A stretch of 39,189 nt of DNA, taken from Nocardioides gansuensis. Lineage in GTDB: Bacteria; Actinomycetota; Actinomycetes; Propionibacteriales; Nocardioidaceae. Below, one piece after another: positions 1-8,097 of this stretch. The position numbers were made by a program, and so were the translations under genes. Each line of letters starts with the position of its first letter. The first letter of the stretch is position 1. The notes below the pieces were generated by a model, which saw only the letters and a program-made list of their open reading frames with translations, had not been told where the DNA came from and did not search any database. The stretch covers positions 1-39,189 of the forward strand of contig NZ_QDGZ01000015.1 in the NCBI RefSeq assembly GCF_003076135.1, in the 5' to 3' direction.

Positions 1-532
1 GGTAGACGGTGAGATAGATCCAGCTCGCCTCGCCCAGCTGCGCGAACAGTGGACCCACGACCAGGATCCAGCTGATGAACAGCAGCGCCGCGCCGACGAT
101 CGCGCCATCGACGATCGCGCGTGCCCGGGCCGCGGGCGACAGGGACCGGCTCGGGAGGGTGAGCATCGCCGCGATGGCGAACGGCACCACGGCCACGAAG
201 AAGACGTCAGCGGGCCCGGGATACGTCTGCGTCTCCGGCGCCAGCACCTGGTAGTAGAACCAGATCGTGTTGCCCACGGCGTAGCACATCGCCGACGTGC
301 CGAGCAGCCGCCAGGGCAGTCGTCTCCCCGGGGGACGCAGCCTCGCCGCGCGGAAGCACGCCCACGCCGCGAAGGCCGAGAACACCACGAAGCCTGTGTC
401 GGTGACCGCCCGCCCCGTCTGCTGGCTGACGGAGTCGACCAGACCGAACGCCGCCAGCGCCACCGCGACGACGCCGCAGCCGACCGCCGCAGCGCGAAAA
501 ATGGCCCATTCGGACGCAGCAACCCGAGACAT
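1..532 (-). CDS. Multi-pass membrane sensor protein, N-terminal part (cut by window edge)
   Basis: An open frame runs off the left edge; about 177 codons are visible. The ATG at 532 is preceded by CAGGAG about 5 bases upstream. The visible protein is a run of hydrophobic segments (around residues 11-31, 46-60, 80-95, 108-125 and 143-165) with short polar loops, so it is an integral membrane domain. This kind of N-terminal sensor is common in actinobacterial GGDEF/EAL proteins, and the next gene upstream on the same strand is a GGDEF-EAL protein. A cyclic-di-GMP or histidine-kinase output domain beyond the edge is therefore plausible but not visible. The gap to the preceding gene is about 150 bases. 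The function is inferred from context only. Confidence 0.6.
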   Translation of the reverse strand, partial: MSRVAASEWAIFRAAAVGCGVVAVALAAFGLVDSVSQQTGRAVTDTGFVVFSAFAAWACFRAARLRPPGRRLPWRLLGTSAMCYAVGNTIWFYYQVLAPETQTYPGPADVFFVAVVPFAIAAMLTLPSRSLSPAARARAIVDGAIVGAALLFISWILVVGPLFAQLGEASWIYLTVY

Positions 533-685
533 GCGAACTCCTGACCATGTTCAGCCCGGCACAGCCACCGCGCTGGTCACCCACCCCATGGTGGCACGGC
601 TTGAGGCTGCTCGGGACGAGTTGCTCGACTGTGTCGGCCGAACCGGACGCGGCCACCGCTGCGGGAGGGCGCGGAACTGCAAGGA

Positions 686-2488
686 TCACTGCGAAGCGAC
701 GCGAGAGGGCAGGTGCAGCGGACCGGTTGACTGCCTGGCGAGTTCGCCCAGGGTGGAAGCAGGCATCGGCTCCGCGTAGTAGAAACCCTGCGAGGAGTCG
801 CACCCGATGGCGGTGAGCTTGTCGCGTTGGCTCCGGGTTTCGACGCCCTCGGCTGTGACGGTGAATCCGAGCTCGTGTGCCATCCCCGTGACTGCGGCGA
901 CGATTGCCGCGCCTTCATGGCCGTTGTCGAGATCGGAGACGAAGGCCCGATCGACCTTCACCACGTCGATGGGCAGACGGCGCAGGTAGCTCAGTGAGGA
1001 GAATCCGGTTCCGAAGTCGTCCAGGGCCAGCCGGACGCCGAGGGTCTTGAGGTCCTCCAGGATCGTGATGGCGCGTCCGTGGTCCTCGATGAGAATGTTC
1101 TCGGTGACCTCCAGTGTGAGTGTGGCTGGATCCATCCCGGTCCTGGACAGCACGCTGGCGACGACACCGCAGAAGCCATTTCCCAACAGCTGGCGTCCGG
1201 AGACGTTCACTGCCAGATCCAACGGCGTGACGGCGTCCAGCCAACGGGCTCGTTCGTGGGCTGCATGCGCCAGCACCCACTGCCCCACCTCGTTGATCAG
1301 TCCACTCTGTTCGGCTAGCCCTATCGCCACCGGCGCAGGGACGGGGCCCCGCTCCGGGTGGGTCCAGCGGAGTAGTGCCTCGACTCCGATGACGAGCCCG
1401 TCGGCGGTTCTCACGATGGGCTGAAAGCCGATGGCCAGCGTGCCGTCGGAAAGCGCTGGGCGCAGGTCCCTCTCCAGGCTGTTCTTCTGGTCGTTGCGAT
1501 GCGCTCCTCGCTTGTCCACGATGCGGTGGCCTGCACCGCCCTGGCGCTTGGCCTCGTACATGGCCGCATCGGCATCGTTGACAAGATGCTCGGAAATCCG
1601 CTCTCCCGGCCCGCTGTAGGCAACTCCGACGCTCGCCGTGATCGAGAGCTCGATCTCGTCGAGGACGAACACGCGAGTGAACGTCTCGTCGATGCGCGCG
1701 GCGATGAGCTCGGCGTCCTGCGGAGACCGCAGGTCCTCGCACAGGAACACGAACTCGTCTCCAGAGATGCGGGCGAGAGTGTCCCCCGGCCGGATCAGGT
1801 TCGCGAGTCGGCTCGCCACGGCGATCAGGAGCTGATCCCCGACCTGGTGGCTGTACACGTCGTTGACATGTTTGAAGCCGTCGAGGTCGGCGAACAGGAT
1901 CGCGGCGGCGGTGTGGGACCGTTGAGCCCGCTGGGTGGCGTGCTCAAGGCGTTGTCCCAGCAACGTCCGGTTGGCCAGACCGGTCAAGGCGTCTTGCTGG
2001 GCGACGCGGACGAGCTTGTCGGTGGTCCGCTGTGCCGCTTCCCGGGCCTGTGCATTGAGCAGATAGGCGGCGGCCACATCCGCAAGCGTCCGGGCGGTCT
2101 CCATGTCGTGCTCACTGAGCGGTCCGGGGGTGGCACGGTAGAGGTCCAACGCCCCCAGTCTGCCGCTGGCGTGCCGCAGCGGGAAGGTGAAAACCGCAGC
2201 CAACCCAGCCTCCTCCGCGGCGGGAGAAAACCGTGGGAACCGCGTCTCGGTGGATATGTCTGGCACCGTGACTGCCTCTCCGGAGTGATAGGCCAGGATG
2301 CACGGACCTTCGCCGATGGAAGTCTGCAGCCGCTCGAAACGCAGGGCTGATTCGTCGGAGGCGGCGATGTAGCGCGGCGGCGCCCCATCCTCGATCAACG
2401 TGACACCGGCGGCCGTGACCGGGAGAACCTCGACGATCCGGTCCACCAAGTGGTCCAGGATCTTCTGAATCGGGAAGTCCGTCACCAT
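686..2488 (-). CDS. GAF-GGDEF-EAL cyclic-di-GMP turnover protein
   Basis: A cytosolic signalling protein with a GAF sensor domain (about residues 1-150), a GGDEF diguanylate cyclase domain (about 160-325) and an EAL phosphodiesterase domain (about 340-590). The cyclase signature is SGDEF at 242-246, with Ser for the first Gly; SGDEF variants can still be active. An RPGD inhibitory-site motif lies five residues before it at 233-236. The EAL domain shows GVEALLRW, LEVTEN, DDFGTG and KVDRAF, so the hydrolase side looks intact. No membrane segment is present. The first ATG in this frame is at 2488, but the best ribosome binding site (GAGGAGG) serves an ATG at 2538 in another frame. That frame encodes MVEESKLSAF and then a stop, and a one-base slip would join it to LIDFART ahead of this start. 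The real protein is probably about 617 residues and the apparent N-terminus is an indel effect. Confidence 0.85.
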   Translation of the reverse strand: MVTDFPIQKILDHLVDRIVEVLPVTAAGVTLIEDGAPPRYIAASDESALRFERLQTSIGEGPCILAYHSGEAVTVPDISTETRFPRFSPAAEEAGLAAVFTFPLRHASGRLGALDLYRATPGPLSEHDMETARTLADVAAAYLLNAQAREAAQRTTDKLVRVAQQDALTGLANRTLLGQRLEHATQRAQRSHTAAAILFADLDGFKHVNDVYSHQVGDQLLIAVASRLANLIRPGDTLARISGDEFVFLCEDLRSPQDAELIAARIDETFTRVFVLDEIELSITASVGVAYSGPGERISEHLVNDADAAMYEAKRQGGAGHRIVDKRGAHRNDQKNSLERDLRPALSDGTLAIGFQPIVRTADGLVIGVEALLRWTHPERGPVPAPVAIGLAEQSGLINEVGQWVLAHAAHERARWLDAVTPLDLAVNVSGRQLLGNGFCGVVASVLSRTGMDPATLTLEVTENILIEDHGRAITILEDLKTLGVRLALDDFGTGFSSLSYLRRLPIDVVKVDRAFVSDLDNGHEGAAIVAAVTGMAHELGFTVTAEGVETRSQRDKLTAIGCDSSQGFYYAEPMPASTLGELARQSTGPLHLPSRVASQ

Positions 2489-2505
2489 CGTTCGAGCGAA
2501 GTCGA

Positions 2506-2538
2506 TCAGAACGCCGACAGCTTGCTTTCCTCGACCAT
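2506..2538 (-). other. Displaced start and strong RBS of the GAF-GGDEF-EAL gene
   Basis: The minus strand reads GAGGAGG, seven bases, ATG (2538), then ten codons for MVEESKLSAF and a TGA. The body of the following gene continues in the -1 frame as LIDFARTMVTD. This matches the usual shape of such GAF proteins, where a short helix precedes FART-VTDFPIQ. It is either the true N-terminus separated by a one-base deletion or a short leader peptide coupled to the ATG at 2488. Confidence 0.5.
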
Positions 2539-2632
2539 GGGCGGACCTCCTCTACACCGCGGAGGCTCCCGCAGCGGCCACGCCTTCCGCAGCATAGTCA
2601 CGCGCAGAGGTGCTCGGTGCCAGCTCAGCCCT

Positions 2633-4326
2633 TCAGGTCGGGAAGTCATCGTCGCGGTACTCACCAGGTGGTCGGTTGCCCTCGAGCTCTGTCTCGCGCT
2701 GGCGAAGCTCGACGCGGCGGATCTTGCCCGAGATCGTCTTGGGGAGCTCGAAGAACTCCAGTCGGCGCACCCGCAGGTACGGCGCGAGGTGTTCGCGCGC
2801 GTAGGCCAGGACCGACCGCGCCGTGTCAGCGTCCGGCTCGTGCCCGGGTGCCAACGCAAGGTAGGCCTTCGGGACGGCCAGCCGCACCGGGTCGGGCGCC
2901 GGAACGACGGCTGCCTCGGCCACGGCAGGGTGCTCGATGAGCACGGACTCGAGCTCGAACGGGCTGACCTTGTAGTCCGAGGCCTTGAAGACGTCGTCGG
3001 TGCGCCCGACGTAGGTGATGTAGCCGTCTTCGTCGCGAGCGGCCACGTCACCTGTGTGGTAGTAGCCGCCGGCCATCGCCTCGGCGTTGCGCTCGACGTC
3101 GCCCTGGTAGCCGGTCATCAGGCTCAGCGGCTGCTGGGCGCGATCGAGGCAGATCTCGCCCTCCCCGACGCCGTCGACAACCTCACCGGTCAGTGGGTCG
3201 ACCAGGACCACCGGCACGCCTGGCAGCGGCCGGCCCATCGACCCTGCCTTGACCTTCTGCCCCGGGGTGTTGGCGATGCACGCCGTCGTCTCGGTCTGTC
3301 CGAAGCCGTCGCGGATGGTGAGGCCCCAGTGCCGCTCGACCTGGCTGATCACCTCGGGGTTGAGCGGCTCGCCGGCCGCGATCGCCTCTCGCAGGGAGCC
3401 GCGCCCGCCGGACAGATCGGCGTTGATCAACATCCGCCACACCGTGGGCGGAGCACAGAAGGTGGTGACGCCCTCGGTCCGAAGCTGCGTCAGCAGCGCC
3501 GGCGCGTCGAAGCGGGCGTAGTTGTAGACGAACACGGTCGCCTCGGCCAGCCAGGGCGCGAAGAAGTTCGACCAGGCGTGCTTGGCCCAGCCGGGGCTGG
3601 AGATGTTGAGGTGCACGTCGCCAGGTTGGAGGCCGAGCCAGTACATGGTCGACAGGTGGCCGACCGGGTAGGAGATGTGGGTGTGCTCCACCAGCTTGGG
3701 CCGGCTCGTCGTGCCGGAGGTGAAGTAGAGCAGCAGCCGGTCGCTGCTGGCGTTGCCCGGATGCGGCAAGGGGGCGGGCGGGACGTCGTACGCCCGGGCG
3801 TAGCCCACCCAGTCGGCAGCTGGCTCCCCTACGGCGAAGCGGAGGTAGTCGCCCGGCACCTCGTCGAACTTGGCGGCATCGGCGGCGTTGCAGATCACCG
3901 CTCGGGCCTGACCGCGGTCGAGACGGTCGACCAGTTCGGCAGGCCCTACCGCCGTGGTCGTCGGCATGATCACGGCGCCGAGCCGGATGAGCGCCAGCAT
4001 GCTCTCCCAGAGCTCGACCTGGTTGCCGAGCATCACCACGACGCTGTCGCCGCGGCCCACGCCCTGTGCGGCCAGGTGCGCGGCCACCTGCTCCGAGCGA
4101 GTCACCAGCTCGCCGAACGTGTATGACGCTCGGCGCCCGTCCTCCTCCACGATCACCAGGCCCGGGCGATGGTTGCCTCGAGCAAAGGTGTCGAACCAGT
4201 CGTGGACGAAGTTGAACGTCGGGCCGACGTCGGGCCACGAGAACGACGTGACCGCATCGTCGTACGACGTGCTCAGAGCTTGATGCTGATCTCGGGCAGC
4301 GCGCAGCGCTCGGTGGGAGGGGTCAT
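2633..4326 (-). CDS. AMP-forming acyl-CoA synthetase of the aldoxime-nitrile pathway (apparent N-terminal frameshift)
   Basis: A member of the ANL superfamily that activates a carboxylic acid with ATP and CoA. Visible motifs are the P-loop-like YFTSGTTSRPK, GFGQTETT, HTGDVAARDEDGYITYVGRTDD and, near the C-terminus, PKTISGKIRR with the catalytic Lys. It lies downstream of aldoxime dehydratase, as acyl-CoA synthetases do in known aldoxime clusters, where the enzyme takes the acid released by amidase. The body frame has no good start: the first in-frame start is a GTG at 4156, which would drop the conserved SYDDAV...FNFVHDWFD segment. An ATG at 4326 with GAGGA nine bases upstream encodes MTPPTERCALPEISIKL and a TGA in the neighbouring frame. 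A -1 step near 4275 would join the two into a protein of about 564 residues. This suggests a missing base. Confidence 0.8.
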
Positions 4327-4365
4327 CGCTATCGGTCCTCGGCTCGGTATCGATCGGGGTTGGAG

Positions 4366-4402
4366 ACCCGGGCCGGACGCGGCGTCGACGTCCGGCCCGG
4401 GT
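4366..4402 (-). terminator. Strong hairpin between aldoxime dehydratase and acyl-CoA synthetase genes
   Basis: A perfect 14-bp inverted repeat (4366-4379 with 4389-4402, loop of 9) lies in the 108-base gap after the aldoxime dehydratase stop. The stem is almost all G/C and no U-run follows, as is common for actinobacterial terminators. It may terminate or attenuate transcription before the synthetase gene, or stabilise the upstream message. Confidence 0.5.
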
Positions 4403-4434
4403 AGCCCGGGTGAGCGGTCCAGGTGAGTGCGCGA

Positions 4435-5496
4435 TCAGACGCTGGAGGGCATCCGCGCGTCGCGCAGCATCCCGGTCCGGGGGTGGCAGTTGATGTACTC
4501 GAAGGTCTGGTCCTTGCCGTCGGAGACCGATACCTCGTGGTAGAGCCGGAGCTTCTCGAGGCCCTCGGCGACCCGGAAGAACGTGGTGAAGATCCGCAGG
4601 TGGGTCGGGTGCGACTCCGCCCAGCGCTCGAGCCGGTCCAGCGAGCGCCAGTGCCCGATGTTGTAGCTCTCGTCCAGCTCGTTGCCGTCGAGGTCGATGC
4701 TACGAACGAACCGGTTGCTGTAGCAGCCGACGTCCTCGCCGTTGTCCCGGAGGAAGTCCATGCCGGCCTCGAGGGTCGGCAGGATCTCGTCCAGATACAG
4801 CGAGCGCTCGTCGTCCCCCGCCTCGATCCAGTCCTGGCCGGACCGGATCAGCGCGATGTTGTCGTGGCCGCGCACGACCACGCGGCCCCCGGCCTTCGGA
4901 TCACCGGTGACGACGATGAGCTCGCCGCCCGGCTTCATCCAGTCGGTCTGCGAGAGCGGGATTCGCTCGCGCATGGATCCCCAGTAGCCGTGCTCGTTGA
5001 CGTCGCCGCTGATCTTGCCCATGACGGCACCGACGCCGGGAAGCTCCTCCTGGAAGGCGTAGAGCGTCTCGAACTGGTCGACCCGTGGAGCGACGACCTC
5101 GCGGAAGTAGCCGAGCCCCTCGTTGAGGCGGTCGTCGGAGTCCCACCAGCCCTTGACCCGGTCCGACCGCAGCCAGCGGCAGTACGCCGCCGGGTCGGCC
5201 CAATACCCGACCACCATCAGGTTGTGGTGGTCCTGGTTGTCGACATGGTGGGTGAGGTCGTGATGCTCCGGGCCGTCCGCACCCTCGAAGGTCGCGACAA
5301 TGTGGCGCAGGGCCGCCAACGCGTCCGGCCGCTTCGCCTCGTCGGCGTACTGGACGCCGAGGTAGGCCATCACCACCTGCTGCAACGACGTGTCTGCGCG
5401 CCCGACCCACATCGGGAACGGCGGCTGGTAGTCGTCGGGCACCCGGCGTGACAGCGTGCGCGGGCACTTCAGGTGGGTATCGATAGCGGATTCCAT
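4435..5496 (-). CDS. oxd: Aldoxime dehydratase (haem protein)
   Basis: Dehydrates aldoximes to nitriles, using ferrous haem b that binds the substrate nitrogen. The chosen ATG at 5496 gives 353 residues, the length of Rhodococcus OxdRE, and has GGAAGGA upstream; a longer frame from 5532 is less likely. With this start the residues known in OxdRE fall at the same numbers: Glu143, Arg178 (SMRER), Ser219 (LIRSG), proximal haem ligand His299 (SHPTHL) and catalytic His320 (RLYH). The protein ends TGMLRDARMPSSV. It is cytosolic, with no signal peptide. It follows the nitrile hydratase, cobalt transport and ferredoxin-like genes on the same strand and supplies the nitrile for the hydratase. A small hairpin and about 90 bases separate it from the gene before it. 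The family call is very safe; the preferred substrate cannot be read from sequence. Confidence 0.96.
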   Translation of the reverse strand: MESAIDTHLKCPRTLSRRVPDDYQPPFPMWVGRADTSLQQVVMAYLGVQYADEAKRPDALAALRHIVATFEGADGPEHHDLTHHVDNQDHHNLMVVGYWADPAAYCRWLRSDRVKGWWDSDDRLNEGLGYFREVVAPRVDQFETLYAFQEELPGVGAVMGKISGDVNEHGYWGSMRERIPLSQTDWMKPGGELIVVTGDPKAGGRVVVRGHDNIALIRSGQDWIEAGDDERSLYLDEILPTLEAGMDFLRDNGEDVGCYSNRFVRSIDLDGNELDESYNIGHWRSLDRLERWAESHPTHLRIFTTFFRVAEGLEKLRLYHEVSVSDGKDQTFEYINCHPRTGMLRDARMPSSV

Positions 5497-5546
5497 GGTG
5501 CGTCCTTCCGTAGCGGGGAATGCGGTTGTCATGTAACGAGGGCGGG

Positions 5547-5565
5547 CGGCCCCGGCGTGGGGCCG
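5547..5565 (-). terminator. Small GC hairpin ahead of the aldoxime dehydratase gene
   Basis: CGGCCCC (5547-5553) pairs with GGGGCCG (5559-5565) around a 5-base loop, in the gap between the ferredoxin-like gene and aldoxime dehydratase. There is no U-run. It could be a weak terminator, a processing site or chance in GC-rich DNA. Confidence 0.25.
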
Positions 5566-5587
5566 AACTGTGGTGAGGTTGGCGACG

Positions 5588-5995
5588 TCACCATCCGCCG
5601 GAGCTCAGCCGCCGGAGCCCCGCGGCGGTATGGACCTCCCCCAGGTCGCCTGGAGGATCCGCGACGCCCGGGCCCCCCTGGCGCACCCACTGGGCGACGG
5701 CCCTGGCGCGTTCGAGGGTGTTGACCTGGGTGACCCACGCCGGTCGGGCGCCTTGTCGTCGTGCCTGGGCCGTCGGGTTCACCACGACGACGTTCGACAG
5801 GTCGCAGGCCCAGAGACAGTCGACGCGGACAAGTTCTGCGTCCGGGCCGATTGCGCGCTCGAGGACCTCGGCGATGCCGTCGTGATCGACCTCTGGATGC
5901 TTGCGGCTCGTGCCGCAACAGCAGCCGCGGCACATGCTGATCCGCGGCCCGGAGAATGGCTGCCCGGGTCGCTGCGGGGCCGCTGCTGTGCTCAC
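5588..5995 (-). CDS. Thioredoxin-fold [2Fe-2S] ferredoxin-like protein of the cobalt-transport module
   Basis: A small soluble protein with a cysteine cluster CRGCCCGTSRKHPEVDH near the N-terminus and a second pair in VDCLWACDLSNVVVVNP. This is the pattern of thioredoxin-like [2Fe-2S] ferredoxins that often sit next to cbtA and cbtB in actinobacteria. The GTG at 5995 lies just after the CbtA stop and would start the protein at VSTAAAPQRPG; a longer frame from 6043 overlapping CbtA is the alternative. Neither has a convincing ribosome binding site, so translation is probably coupled to cbtA. A likely role is a redox or metal partner in cobalt handling, but its substrate is unknown. The C-terminal third is Gly/Pro-rich and probably disordered. 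Confidence 0.7.
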   Translation of the reverse strand: MSTAAAPQRPGQPFSGPRISMCRGCCCGTSRKHPEVDHDGIAEVLERAIGPDAELVRVDCLWACDLSNVVVVNPTAQARRQGARPAWVTQVNTLERARAVAQWVRQGGPGVADPPGDLGEVHTAAGLRRLSSGGW

Positions 5996-6002
5996 GTCGT
6001 GT

Positions 6003-6848
6003 TCACTGCCCGGGCACGCCAGGCATCGCCGGACGGCGTACATCCGCGGGGGCGGAAGACGGGCGGGAAGGTCCTCGACCGGGCAGGAGGTAGGCGAACG
6101 CAGCGCCGAGCACGAGCCACATCAGACCGATCTGCGTCAGCGAGCCGACGCGGAATTGCCACACCAGGTCCGTCGGGACGTTGGTGGGCACCGGATCGGC
6201 GGCGTCCGGGAGCGCCCAGATGAGCACGGCCGTTCCCACGATGCCCACTGCCGTGGCAGCAGCAGCCCGTGACTCGGACGCCAGGTCCTTCGCACGCGCC
6301 AGACCGGTGACCAAGGCCGTCAGCGCGGCGCAGCACACGATCGTCCCGAGATAGGTCAGGGTGCGCAGGTCCACGGTCGCTGGATCGCCGGCGGCCGGCG
6401 GGTTGGCCGGTACGGCGATGGCGGGTGCCAAGGTGAACGCGACGAACCCGAGGCCGGCGAGCGCCATGGCCGAGCCTGCCGCGGTCCGGCCCGGGAGCCT
6501 GCTGCCGAGGAACCTGTGGACGAGCGCGAACGCGATCCCGATCAGGATCCCGACCAACAGCACGGTGACCATGCCGAAGATCACCTGCTCGCCGCGCGAC
6601 ACCAGCACGTCTGCCGCATGGCTGTGGCCGGTGGCCTGGTCCGCGGCCGCGTGACTGTGGTCGCCCGCCTCCGATGCGGCCGCTCCGGCTTCCTCGATGG
6701 CGATCGCCGCGCGGATCGATGGCTCGACGAGCCAGTACTGGGCAGCGGCGCCGAGACCGCCAGCCACGGCGCCGGCGAGGGCGCCGTGGCCGACGGTGCG
6801 GCCGAGTGTCGAGGTGACCACCAGATGACGACCGTTGCTCAGTGACAC
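6003..6848 (-). CDS. cbtA: CbtA family cobalt transporter subunit
   Basis: An integral membrane protein of 281 residues with about six hydrophobic segments. It carries a histidine-containing loop (HSHAAADQATGHSHA, around residues 64-78) between the first and second segments, typical of CbtA. CbtA and CbtB are predicted to import cobalt and are usually linked to cobalamin genes. Here they sit directly behind a cobalt-type nitrile hydratase, so they probably serve that enzyme. The GTG start at 6848 overlaps the CbtB stop by ten bases, so the two subunits are co-translated. No cobalamin riboswitch is visible upstream, as expected if expression follows the nitrile operon promoter rather than B12. 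The C-terminal tail is Pro/Ser-rich and cytosolic or disordered. Confidence 0.85.
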   Translation of the reverse strand: MSLSNGRHLVVTSTLGRTVGHGALAGAVAGGLGAAAQYWLVEPSIRAAIAIEEAGAAASEAGDHSHAAADQATGHSHAADVLVSRGEQVIFGMVTVLLVGILIGIAFALVHRFLGSRLPGRTAAGSAMALAGLGFVAFTLAPAIAVPANPPAAGDPATVDLRTLTYLGTIVCCAALTALVTGLARAKDLASESRAAAATAVGIVGTAVLIWALPDAADPVPTNVPTDLVWQFRVGSLTQIGLMWLVLGAAFAYLLPGRGPSRPSSAPADVRRPAMPGVPGQ

Positions 6849-7036
6849 GGGACGCCGAGGGCGTGGCGTGCGTCGTGGGTGGCCTCGTGCAGATAGTTGG
6901 CTGCCTCCGGCGAGAGAAGGAGCCCGTTCTCCTGGAGGAGGAACAGGACGCTCAGCAACGCGAAGGCTACGAGCGCGATGCTCAGTGCGGTGGTCGCGAT
7001 CTTGCCGCTCGCGACGGCGGTGGTGCTCTGTGTCAT
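6839..7036 (-). CDS. cbtB: CbtB family cobalt transporter subunit
   Basis: A 65-residue protein with one membrane span (about residues 15-35) and the conserved family ending NYLHEATHDARHALGVPCH, in which the His residues and final Cys-His are the presumed metal ligands. The ATG has GGAAGGA eight bases upstream. It begins 15 bases after the nitrile hydratase accessory gene and overlaps cbtA, so it belongs to the same message. It is the partner subunit of CbtA in predicted cobalt uptake. Confidence 0.88.
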   Translation of the reverse strand: MTQSTTAVASGKIATTALSIALVAFALLSVLFLLQENGLLLSPEAANYLHEATHDARHALGVPCH

Positions 7037-7051
7037 GGTGATTCCTTCCGG

Positions 7052-7498
7052 TCAGGCGGGGACGGGGCGCGCGGGATCGATGGCGATCGGCTCGGTGTGC
7101 GCCTCGTGGTGGTTGCGGTTGGGCGGCAGGGCCAGGACGTTCGCGGTGTGGATGTCGAGGGCTGCCTGGCTGAGCCGTCCGGCGTCGGCCAGGACGGCCT
7201 CGAGTGCCGTCACCCAGTGCTGGTAGTACGACCAGGGGACCTCGCCGGCATCGGCGTTGGCGGTCTCCCAGTCCTGGATGGACGCGATCAGGGACTTCTG
7301 GAACGCCGACCAGTCGAACTTGAGGTGGTGGTGCGCCGCGACGGCCATGGCGAATGCCCGGATCTCCCAGGGGTGCTCGAAGCCCATCTGGTCCGGGTCG
7401 CCGCCCGGCATGCCACAGACCAGGTCCTCGATGTCGCGACGTGTTTGGCCGAGCTCGACCGCGCTGGTGTGCGGCGCCGGCAGTGTAGGGGTGGTCAT
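7052..7498 (-). CDS. Nitrile hydratase accessory protein (P14K/NhlE type activator)
   Basis: A 148-residue protein resembling the N-terminal half of nitrile hydratase beta: FEHPWEIRAFAMAVAAHHH, FDWSAFQKSLI and WSYYQHWVTALEAVLADAG. In cobalt-type systems this protein carries the alpha subunit and delivers cobalt by exchanging alpha into the mature enzyme. The ATG at 7498 overlaps the alpha stop as ATGA; a GTG one codon earlier is less likely. The linkage to a cobalt-type alpha gene and to cbtBA fits a maturation role. It is cytosolic. Confidence 0.9.
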   Translation of the reverse strand: MTTPTLPAPHTSAVELGQTRRDIEDLVCGMPGGDPDQMGFEHPWEIRAFAMAVAAHHHLKFDWSAFQKSLIASIQDWETANADAGEVPWSYYQHWVTALEAVLADAGRLSQAALDIHTANVLALPPNRNHHEAHTEPIAIDPARPVPA

Positions 7499-8097
7499 CA
7501 CGCGACCGCGGCGACGGGGCCGACGCCGATCATCGAGTCACGCGTGACCAGGTCGACGAGCTGGTCCTCGGTCCAGTCCTCGGTGCCGGCCGGGCGCTGA
7601 GGAAGCACCCAGTAGCGCATCTCGCTGCTGGAGTCCCACACACGTACCTCGACCTCCTCGGGCACCGTGAAGTGGAACGCCTCGCGGAGGACCTTGCGCG
7701 GCTCCCGGGTGATGGCGGCCCGGTACTGGGGGTCCTTGTACCAGTTCGGTGGCAGACCCAGGACCGGCCAGGGGTAGCAGGAGCAGAGGGTGCAGACGAT
7801 GATGTTGTGCACGCTGTCGGTGTTCTCCAGCACCACCATGTCTTCGCCCTGAAGGCCGCTGATCCCGAGCTCCTTGCACGCTTCGGTCGCGTCTTCGATG
7901 AGTCGGGCCTTGAAGTCAGGGTCCCTCCAGGCCTTGGCGACTACTCTGGCGCCGAGCTGCGGGCCGACCTCGTTCTCGTAGATCTCGACCAGGCGGTCGA
8001 TGGCCTGGGTGGTCATGACGCCCTGCTCGATGAGCATCGACTCCAGCGCCTTGACACGGGCAGCGATCTCTTCCTGGGTGCGGACCTTGGCGCTCAT
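7498..8097 (-). CDS. nthA: Nitrile hydratase alpha subunit, cobalt type
   Basis: The metal-binding subunit of nitrile hydratase, which hydrates nitriles to amides in the cytosol. The 199-residue protein has the signature VCTLCSCYPWPVLGLPPNWY. The ligands are Cys102, Cys105, Ser106 and Cys107; the second and last cysteines are normally oxidised to sulfinic and sulfenic acid. Thr after the first Cys and Tyr after the last are the residues of cobalt enzymes; iron enzymes have Ser and Thr there. The conserved REPRKVL follows. The ATG at 8097 overlaps the beta stop as ATGA and has GGAAGGAG upstream. Beta-before-alpha order and a P14K gene directly behind it also fit the cobalt class. Confidence 0.95.
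   Translation of the reverse strand: MSAKVRTQEEIAARVKALESMLIEQGVMTTQAIDRLVEIYENEVGPQLGARVVAKAWRDPDFKARLIEDATEACKELGISGLQGEDMVVLENTDSVHNIIVCTLCSCYPWPVLGLPPNWYKDPQYRAAITREPRKVLREAFHFTVPEEVEVRVWDSSSEMRYWVLPQRPAGTEDWTEDQLVDLVTRDSMIGVGPVAAVA

Noticed and set aside
2506..2516. Programmed frameshift site
   Set aside because: GCG TTC TGA is not a known slippery heptamer and lacks a visible downstream stimulator; an indel is simpler.
2450..4126. Long plus-strand frame opposite the acyl-CoA synthetase gene
   Set aside because: Translation is low-complexity Arg/Val/Asp-rich with no family motifs; it mirrors the codon bias of the real gene.
6839..7051. Cobalamin riboswitch before cbtB
   Set aside because: Only 15 bases separate the accessory gene and cbtB, far too short for the element.
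7498..8097. Iron-type nitrile hydratase
   Set aside because: Motif has Thr and Tyr at the discriminating positions, beta precedes alpha and the accessory protein is P14K-like.
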